Part shown: positions 1 through 6,786 of the stretch, in pieces | Position numbering within the stretch: the stretch's first letter is position 1 | Layout of the letters: each line of letters starts with the position of its first letter | Source: Physocladia obscura | Lineage: Eukaryota; Chytridiomycota; Chytridiomycetes; Chytridiales; Chytriomycetaceae | Assembly: GCA_027596945.1 (NCBI GenBank) | Contig: JADGJH010000777.1 | Coordinates: 1 to 14,553, forward strand | Direction of reading: 5' to 3' | DNA: 14,553 bases | Notes under the pieces: model-generated | What the model saw: the letters and a program-made list of their open reading frames with translations, nothing else | Database searches by the model: none | Told to the model about the DNA's origin: nothing | Made by a program: the position numbers and the translations under genes

Positions 1-109
1 GAAAATATTTGCGGAGAAATGGAAGGAGAATTCTATTTATAATTATTATAAAATGAAAATGTGTGTTCTCGCTCACATTTTTAAAAACATCTTAACTACC
101 TTCAACCAG

Positions 110-504
110 AGAAAGTTGCCCAAGCCACCGCCGACAAACTGGCCCAATACCAAAACAAAATTCAAGAATCAAAGAAATTTGAGTGAGCATCACACAGAAT
201 AAAAAAATATGAATATGTTGTGTGCTATTTTAATGGTTTTTTCTTTAGAACCAAATGTGAAAAATTGCAACAACAGCTTGACCTCGCAATGAGTGTAAGT
301 CAAGATTGCTCTGCCGAAAAATTAATAAAAAGTCCTGATTTTTCGGTTGATTTATTTTTTTGTACAACACACCAGCTTTTATCAACAGCGGACCGTGCCC
401 GTGTCTTACTGTCGTCTCAAGAAAATGCTACTAATGCACAAGAGCAAAACGAAGAATGCGATATGCTCGTTGAAGGGTTGTTGGAAATGAAGTTGAAAGA
501 ATAA
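110..504 (+). CDS. 3' end of a coiled-coil protein gene (partial, spliced)
   Basis: The 5' part lies outside the window or is not resolvable. Proposed exons are about 110-182 (after a CAG acceptor at 107-109), 249-294 and 376-504, stopping at TAA 502-504. Intron 183-248 (GTGAGC...TTTAG) is phase 2 and restores a Glu codon; intron 295-375 (GTAAGT...CCAG) is phase 0. The joined frame encodes a hydrophilic tail rich in Gln, Lys, Glu and spaced Leu (for example KCEKLQQQLDLAMS, then the end LVEGLLEMKLKE), typical of a coiled coil. I do not recognise the family; cytoskeletal, motor or Golgi tether tails look like this, but no specific call is justified. Frame 1 upstream meets a stop at 40-42, so the preceding exon must end before the window or use a donor I cannot choose (GT dinucleotides at 61-66 are candidates, but the phases do not fit cleanly). 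The gene converges on the fasciclin gene. Confidence 0.6.
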
Positions 505-708
505 TGAGGTAACAAATTTAATTATTGTGAGGTTCGCGCAAATTTTGGAAAAAAAAAAAAATTGAAATTAAAATAGAAAAGTAATAAAACAAAACCATCA
601 GAACGGAAACATTTCGATTCTCCCACAACATTAAAAAAAAAAAAAATTGAGCGAAAAATAAATAAATATTTCCACCAATTTTTTTTCTTTTCTTTTGGTT
701 TTCTCTTC
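505..708. other. Convergent 3' intergenic spacer with A-runs
   Basis: About 200 bp lie between the stop codons of two convergent genes. The spacer holds A-runs near 549-561 and 631-645, a T-run near 677-685, and an AATAAA at 583-588 that suits the plus-strand coiled-coil gene as a polyadenylation signal. No coding potential is visible. Confidence 0.6.
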
Positions 709-3462
709 TTACGGTTCTCCAACGACAAACGCCAACGCAGATTCCTCTTCTTTTCCATTCGCATGCGTTCCACTACTCTGAATGGGCACCGGCGACGATC
801 CTGACAAGGCCACGGAATAAAGCGCAGTCGTATCATTTGATTTCCTTTTCTGTCTCCTCTTTGGTGCTGGCACATTCGCTGCCCCGCTATTCTCCTTAAT
901 CACAGCGTTACTATCTGCCAGCGCACTTAAATGTGACGGCTTGAACGCTGAATACGTACTGATTGCCGTACTTCGTCGATGCTGCTCCTTCCCTCTCGTC
1001 GGATGCACATACTCAATCTCGCTACCTTGCTGCTGCTGCTGCTGCTGCTGTTCTCCAACATTGTCCAGCGCCGCTGCGGCATATAATGACAAAGTACCGT
1101 TACTGCGACGCCGATCCCCTCCTGAAGACGCTGTGGACTTGTGTTTGTCAATAGATGCAACAGACTTACGTTTATCGAATAGGCCGGTCGACACGATACT
1201 GCCACGGCGACTGTTTTCGAGCTCCTTAAGTTGTTCTTGGACTTCGCCGGACCCAGACCACCATGAGCGACGTTCTTCTTCGCGAAGAGCCTGTGCTTCG
1301 AGGACGGTCGCGTCTTGCGTACCGCTGCCGACTCCGGTCGCAGACCACCATGAATTGCGGACAGCCTCTTTTTTCGCTTCTTTCGCGTCCGTGATAATTA
1401 TGGACGGGGCGCCCACTTCGCTGCTGCCCCATCCATTTGAAGCGGTCGACATGCGACGCGAGCTGTGTTTTTCGGCATGGGATATGCGGCGTGAATTGCG
1501 CTTTTCGTTCGCCGTGAGTCCGCCGGATGACGCGGGGGATTCATTGTGTGCGCTGCTCAGCCGTTTGTTTTGTTTCGAGGCACCGGTTGCATCAACCGAT
1601 AGGTTCTTATTAGAAGCAACAGCAGCAGCATCTCCTGATCCCGCCGATGACAACCGTTTCTCGGCCTTCTTTTTCTTTTGTACGTCGTCGACAGCCCACT
1701 GGTTTTTCCGGAACTGCATAATCTGATTATAAGACGCCTTCAGCTCTTCTTCGTCGCTTTCTTCCTCCGAATCGTCATCTTCGTTTTCTTCTGCAGTCGG
1801 TGAAAGCGTTGTCGTTCTACTCGTTGCTGTCAGTGTCGCATCAGCTTCCGCTTCTTCTGCAACTTCAACTTTTATAGTAGCTTCGTAAACAGGCGGCAGA
1901 ATACCATGCAACATGCTGGATGTTGCCGATTCAAATTGCGGCTGCTGTTCTGAAGTCGCAGACAAGTGCTGCAAAATTTGAGTTGACGAATCAGCTCGAT
2001 TGTTACCCCCCGTATCATTTGTATGATGCTCATTCATTTCAAGATCTCGCATCCGTTTCTCATTCTCCAACGACGCAATCAACCGCCGTCGTTTGATTAT
2101 ATAAAACAACACAATTCCCAACACAATCACGACAACGCCTGCAAGAACTCCGCCGACGATTGCGCCAATTGGCACGTCACTTCCCAGCGGCACATTTGAG
2201 CTGGGATCTTCTCCTGCCGGGTAGATTTGCGAAAGCGCATTAAGGGTCGGCGTTGTCTGTGCATTTGCTATTGATGGCGGTAGTAGCACAGTGTCGACAA
2301 TGTGGATGACGCCGGAATCGAAAATGATATCGGGTGTGGTGATTGTAATTTTCGAGGTACCAGTCGATGTCGTTCCGAAGTGTGTTGAATCGACGGCGTA
2401 GATTGGTTGCGAATTAAAATACGTTGTTTGTGCTGTACCGACGGGTAGACCAGAAGAGGAGCCAATCTGGTTGGAAAAGTATACGCCGGAAATGATTTGG
2501 TATTCGATTATTGCGGTCTTGAGCGCCGAATTGATATCTTGACCACTGTTCGCTGAATTCAAAAACGTTGTGATTCCGCCTTGTTGCGGAATTAGGACTG
2601 TGATTCCTTCGATAGCTTTTATCGTTGATGTTAAATTGGATATTGTCATCCACGCTCCATAGTCAGTCAATTTGAGTGTTTTGTAGACTGTCGCGATATC
2701 TGAAGGGATCGTCACAACCGTGTCAATAACATGAATAACCCCTACAAAAAATATTAGATTCGCAATTGGTTAGAAAAAAATAGACAAACCATAATCAGTG
2801 AAAATCGTTTTTAAAACAGTTGCAGTGACAAGTCCAGTTGTAAACTGGCCTGTATTGTTCGAAGAAAGTTTGACTCCGACATTTTGATTATTGCCGAAAC
2901 CCAAGTTATCGAAACCGGAGCCGTATCGGAAAAGACCGGTTTGGTAAAATGGCTCAAATGATTGGTTGAAGTTAATAATGTGGCCGGGGATAATGTGGTA
3001 AGATAGCAAGGCGGCCTCGTTCGCAGGCGTGGTCAAAAGAGCCGAATCGGCAGAGTTTTGAGAGGCTAGTGCGTTTGACGCGTCATCGGTGAATGCGAGG
3101 AGTGTGTAACGAGTGGCGACTATTTATAAATAAGCAGGAAGCATGAATAAAACATTGGGATTAGAATGGAGATTTGCCAAATGGAGATAAGTGCGATCAC
3201 ACAAACCGGCGCTGGAAGTTGTGGCACTGCTTTCGCTCAGATTGACAAACAGAGCCTCCATGAACGAGTTTGACTGCGTGGCTTGCATCAATTTGTACAT
3301 TGTGGCACACTCGCTGATTGTGGCAAGCACAGCAACAACAGACCCGTTTTGCGCAGTCCCAACAACATCACCGCTCACGCCAAACACAGCACATGCGAGC
3401 ACGAGTACAAACATAGCAGTGGAGCTCACTGTTGTACTTCTCAGTCCAAATGTCAATCGCAT
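709..3462 (-). CDS. Two-FAS1-domain single-pass membrane protein with long Ser-rich cytoplasmic tail
   Basis: Three exons on the minus strand: 3462-3207, 3119-2790 and 2741-709, with introns 3206-3120 (GTTTGT...ATAG) and 2789-2742 (GTTTGT...GTAG), both phase 1. Total 2619 nt, 872 residues. Start is the ATG at 3462; frame upstream of it lacks another ATG. Residues 1-31 form a signal peptide (hydrophobic core AMFVLVLACAVFGV). The first fasciclin domain spans about 40-205 (YTLLAFTDD, LLSYHIIPG, VIHVIDTVV) and the second about 205-350 (ITVLIPQQ, EYQIISGVYF, GVIHIVDTVLLPP). A transmembrane helix lies at about 386-411 followed by KRRR, predicting a type I topology. The roughly 460-residue tail has a PPVY motif (about 478-481), an acidic patch (about 513-528), many RRxS-like sites and an eight-Gln tract. 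FAS1 domains usually mediate adhesion, so a surface adhesion or receptor-like role is inferred. Fungal FAS1 proteins are often GPI-anchored or secreted; a large cytoplasmic tail is unusual. Confidence 0.88.
1027..1050. repeat. CTG/CAG microsatellite encoding an eight-Gln tract
   Basis: On the plus strand one TTG is followed by seven CTG units. Read on the minus strand this gives eight Gln codons (seven CAG, one CAA) at about residues 759-766 of the fasciclin protein. It is a likely length-variable site between strains. Confidence 0.9.
1885..1896 (-). other. PPxY motif codons in the fasciclin protein tail
   Basis: The tail reads LPPVYEA about 70 residues after the transmembrane helix. PPxY is the standard ligand of WW domains such as those of Nedd4/Rsp5 ubiquitin ligases. 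Being membrane-proximal and cytoplasmic, it could drive ubiquitin-dependent endocytosis. The motif is seen; the function is inferred. Confidence 0.5.
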
Positions 3463-3964
3463 GTGTCTGTTTCTTGATTCTGCCCTGAAACTCAATAATT
3501 AATTTCTCTTAACTCAATTTCCTTTTTTCCTTCTTGACATTCACAAGCCAAGAATCATGAGAATGGGCAAAGCATTCATTCGCAATATGCTGGTTTCTTT
3601 CTTTTGCCATTTTGCACTTGTTTCAACAGTACAAGTCTATATTAGGGAACGATGGGGACAAAACAAGCCTGATTGTGATTAATTACCTTGCATGTTGAGA
3701 AACAGCACATCGGGCTATTCACACGAATCGGGCGCTTTGAGCAGTCAATGCTTAAATTTTTATTTTTGCTCTTTTCCTTTCCTTCAAATTTCTTGTTTTT
3801 GATTTTGTGCAGTTCAAATGTACGCATTTGCGAGGATGACCTTTTCATCGTAAACTTCGGAGGCTGCAACTTTGTTTTGTAGTCATTGTGGTTGTTTTTA
3901 TTAAAAAGAATGGGATTTGTGGTGGTTTGTTTTTTCCCAAATTGGTTTGTTTTTTCCCTCCCAC
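3463..3964. other. Spacer between fasciclin gene start and glycosyltransferase remnant
   Basis: About 500 bp that hold the presumed promoter of the minus-strand fasciclin gene. No clear TATA box is seen; pyrimidine-rich tracts occur at 3501-3540. A minus-strand open stretch at 3642-3968 encodes a Lys/Asn/Ser-rich peptide with no recognisable domain, and in no minus frame here can I find the missing second half of the GT64 domain. I treat the stretch as noncoding or degraded sequence. Confidence 0.45.
3924..3958. repeat. Two 15-bp direct repeats, 20-bp period
   Basis: GGTTTGTTTTTTCCC occurs at 3924-3938 and again, exactly, at 3944-3958. The pair abuts the place where the glycosyltransferase homology stops (stop codon at 3965-3967). 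Confidence 0.85.
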
Positions 3965-5496
3965 TCAATGCTGATTATAAAACAAAAAAGATGAGCTTTC
4001 TGAATAATTTAGAGAAATTTTATCAAACCTGTATGCTAAGTGAAAATGAGGATAATCAAAATCGTCGTCCATTGAAATAACACAGTCAGTTTTGATTTCT
4101 TTGAACAGTGTGTAACGATTATTTAAGCTACTGTTTGATTGCTCCAAAATATGTACTGGAATCGAGAATATTCAGGAACTTTGTCAGCTGTTACAACAAC
4201 TTTTGCATTCTTTTGCTTCGAACTTGACGTTGAAGAAGTCAGCTCAGACAATTTCCGAGACACTTTGAAGGGCGGCTTTATGGTTTGATGGTTCCAGATA
4301 ATGATAATTCGATCCAAGAATGGAAAAGTTTCATAATGATAAACTCTGTTTACAAGTGTGGTCACGTGGTCATACGTATTGAGCAGTAAGGTGCATTTAT
4401 CAATGGACTCAAATCTGACTGGATTTTTTAAATCTTGGATAGAATTTACAAGATGAAAATAAAAATTGAACACTGACAGTTTTCAACCGAAGGAAGGCTA
4501 TTTTCGAAATCAAACACTTCTCTCTAACCATCTTTGATTTGCATTTTGAACAAATTTTTGCCTAGCTCCATAGCAGAAATTCCAAGGTTACACCAGCATC
4601 ACTTCTAGTCGCACTCACGTCCGGCTCTTTTCCTTGCCGAGTAATTAAAGAAAATCCATTCTGAAAGTTTGCATTCACCATCACCATTCCGTGAAGATAC
4701 ATAAACTTCACCAGATATTTTTTGCAACTGTTCATGCTGTTCCAGCGGTTCGTCATTGAATTTGGAATCAAAGGATTCGTATTAGAAGGTAAAGATTTAA
4801 ACCACTTGCGAAAATTACGCCACGTAGCTGGAGCCACAACAATTCCATGTGTTTGAGGAAACTGCAATAAATACGGTTTGTTGGATGGAGGAGGAGAATC
4901 CCAATTCAGTTCATGGACTTGATCAATTTGAATATTGTGCAGAGAGATTCCCATTATTGAAGACGCTGGCGTGTTATTCACTAGATACACAGCCGTCATT
5001 TGCTCTGCATATTCTAGAAAATGCGGAGAAACCCTCGTGGTGTTGTTGAGAAATATGGTAAACTCCGTGTCAGACTTTGTTTCCCATGCATTCATCATGA
5101 CATCGCAATGGAATATCTTTTTAGATTTGGTAATACTGACACGTCTGACCGGGCCATGCGTCGAATTTAAATAATCGAAATATTTTTTGTGTGCGTTGAA
5201 GTCTTTTACATGAATATTGATTGTCTCTTCGGATTTCATATTGTGGGTTTCATTGAGTGATCTCCAGAAACTATCGAAGCTTTTCAAATTGCGTCAAAAA
5301 ACACATGAACGGTAAAAGCATGTGATTTGACCACGTTTGAATTTATTGTGGAGTTATTTGAAGGTGGTGTCATTTCATCATATTCGACATTCACGGTTTC
5401 GCTTTCGATAATTAAGTCGAAAATTAGAAGCTTTAATGCTATTAACGTAAAGATGGCTACTGTACAAGCAGCTGACAATTTGCGGTTGAATTTCAT
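3965..5496 (-). pseudogene. Decayed type II membrane glycosyltransferase: GT2-like domain plus truncated GT64 (exostosin-type) domain
   Basis: The minus-strand ATG at 5496 opens a type II membrane protein (cytoplasmic MKFNRK, then a hydrophobic helix AACTVAIFTLIALKLLIFDL). The frame stops at 5284 inside VHVFFDAI, while the homology resumes one frame over with KSFDSFWRSLNE; one missing T in the T-run at 5286-5288 explains this. The 5287-4562 stretch matches a GT2-like family I recall (HCDVMMNAW, IFLNNTTRVSP, MGISL, IPNSMTNRWNS, KKYLVKFMYLHGMVMV). Family members, as I recall, have an acidic E/DD where this has NNT. After a poorly defined intron (acceptor CAG 4475-4473), GT64 features follow: CTLLLNTYDH, RIIIIWNHQ, then a second frame break near 4161, then SLNNRY and CVISMDDDF (the GT64 DxD motif). 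The homology ends at about 4010-3965; the second half of GT64 is absent. Loss of function is likely, although the two 1-nt breaks alone could be sequencing errors. Confidence 0.7.
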
Positions 5497-5697
5497 TACC
5501 CTCCAACAAATAATTGTGAAAGCCAGATTTGTTTCTCTGTTTTAAAAAAGGTAATTTAGTACACTATACTGTTGGTCTGATGCGCGGGGATGAATCTACG
5601 CGATTAGTTTGTTTAAAATAATGATAGATTTTTTTTTTTTTGTTTGCGGCAGAATAAAAATTGTTAGCAAAAAAGATCTGGGCAATGTTGCGTTGTA

Positions 5698-5712
5698 GTG
5701 AGAAATTCTCAC
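5698..5712. other. Short perfect inverted repeat
   Basis: GTGAGA-AAT-TCTCAC, 6-7 bp arms around a tiny loop. A further pairing, ACGAGA at 5718-5723 with TCTCGT at 5761-5766, follows directly. The two could fold in RNA, but arms this short are common by chance. Confidence 0.3.
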
Positions 5713-5940
5713 CGCGAACGAGATAATACCAAGAGTAGCATGGCCTGCATTTGCCCGATTTCTCGTGCTGTGGTTCAGACTTGGTTCGTCGATTGGTGCT
5801 CAGCAACAAGCAACTTCTGGGCAGCAGCCAGTTTGATAAAAATAATCTCAATTAGTTACGAATCCTGTTCATGACTGTGTACAGTGACTTGAGTTTCAAT
5901 TACGCGTTTCTACTTTCGTACATTTATTCAACGTCAAACT

Positions 5941-5950
5941 TTATATAAAA
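5941..5950 (+). promoter_or_regulatory. TATA box without an assigned gene
   Basis: TATATAAAAG context (ttTATATAAAAGatg) is a close match to the eukaryotic TATA consensus. Downstream plus-strand sequence encodes only a 19-codon ORF from ATG 5951, and the KCTD-like start is over 800 bp away. The core is nearly palindromic (CTTTATATAAAAG), so it could also serve the minus strand. Confidence 0.4.
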
Positions 5951-6537
5951 GATGTCGGTCTCAGAAACTCACACCACAACAAATCTCTATTTAATTCTAT
6001 ACAATCATTAAAAAGATTGTGCCCGTCTGGACGCTAAATTTTAATCCTATTCAGCATCGAGGGATAACAGCTGTGATTTGATGCCGATATCTCTCGCAAA
6101 ATTATATTAAGCGCATTTGGATTCGTTTTGATACAGAATGCGGCGATAGCATCGGGATTGCGGTGGGTGCTTACGCAGGTTCTGTTGAGAGCACTGATAT
6201 CTTTTGAATTTAGTGCTGAAGTTCTTTCACTGCGAAAATATTTTCCCTTACAATAATAATCTGCAATTTTACGCCACAAACAAATCAGATATACGATTGC
6301 TTTATCCTGTGTTAAATGAGCTATTGCGTAAACACTGGCAAATGATTTGGACTCGGAAATGATTCTCTATCTGTAATCGATTTTGAAACTTTTTATTAAT
6401 TTTACTTCGATTTTCCTAAAGTAAATGGCACAGCCATGTGTACATCGTTAAGATTCGTTTAGCATTCTCTGAGCATTAATTATAAAACGAACTATATTAA
6501 TCGATCAGTTTCGATCCATATTCATTTGGATATTCCT

Positions 6538-6547
6538 CTTTTATATA
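6538..6547 (+). promoter_or_regulatory. Possible TATA box of the KCTD-like gene
   Basis: TTTTATATAC lies about 240 bp before the ATG at 6787. If used, transcription would begin near 6570-6580. Position and sequence are plausible, but the region is AT-rich throughout. Confidence 0.35.
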
Positions 6548-6565
6548 CAGCATTTGCACTCTTAC

Positions 6566-6703
6566 ATGGTTCAGTTGTGGCATTGGTAAATTCAAAGTAT
6601 GAAGGCATCACTGTTTCTTATTGCACTTTATATTGTGTTGTCAGAGATTTAATCAGAAAAGTTTTAGGAAAATAGTTTTTAACTTGAATCCATGTGGAAT
6701 TAA
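6566..6703 (+). promoter_or_regulatory. Short upstream ORFs before the KCTD-like gene
   Basis: Three ATG-stop pairs precede the main start: 6566-6589 (7 codons), 6599-6652 (17 codons, hydrophobic, MKASLFLIALYIVLSEI) and 6692-6703 (3 codons). Depending on where transcription starts they would lie in the leader and could lower translation of the main frame. The second resembles a signal peptide, but no donor joins it convincingly to a downstream exon. Confidence 0.35.
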
Positions 6704-6786
6704 AATTGAATATCCAGTTTTTCCAGATCTCCATTTTGTAAAATTGCAAACTGGAGTCAACAGGAACTGCCTGTTTGCCGCTAATA

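Larger units (their letters stand above)
5497..6786. other. 1.3-kb divergent intergenic region, no supportable gene
   Basis: This lies between the divergent starts of the glycosyltransferase remnant and the KCTD-like gene. Open frames on the minus strand at 5564-5851 and 6034-6279 have no recognised motif, are interrupted by homopolymers (13 T at about 5629-5641) and lack good splice context, so I do not call them. Visible elements are a T-run, a short hairpin (5698-5712), a TATA box (5941-5950), a second TATA-like site near 6538-6547 and short upstream ORFs. Part of it may be the promoter and leader of the KCTD-like gene; part may be gene debris or an unannotated noncoding RNA. Confidence 0.4.

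Noticed and set aside
2..199. Open frame in register 2 across the left edge as a continuous exon
   Set aside because: It gives an Asn/Lys/Tyr-rich peptide, whereas the register read from 112 continues correctly across the good donor at 183 into the coiled-coil exons.
941..1726. A 261-codon plus-strand open frame antisense to the fasciclin tail
   Set aside because: It is Cys/Ser/Arg-rich low complexity, mirrors the GC-rich Ser/Arg/Ala codons of the real gene on the other strand, has no domain, and the minus-strand product shows FAS1 domains, a membrane helix and correct splicing.
3642..3968. Minus-strand 108-codon open frame as a last exon of the glycosyltransferase
   Set aside because: It is Lys/Asn-rich with no GT64 motif, and no convincing splice pair joins it to the MDDDF exon in a way that restores homology.
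5720..5770. Possible U6 snRNA or tRNA
   Set aside because: Only a string of about eleven bases resembles U6. The rest of the U6 consensus, the ACAGAGA context and a terminal U-run are absent, and no tRNA cloverleaf or B-box is present.
6034..6279. Minus-strand 81-codon open frame as a small gene
   Set aside because: Composition is ordinary, no motif is recognised, and the apparent start and splice context are weak. It is left as part of the intergenic entry.
6775..6786. Earlier start for the KCTD-like protein at 6775
   Set aside because: That codon is TTG. The first ATG in frame is at 6787, and eukaryotic TTG initiation is rare.
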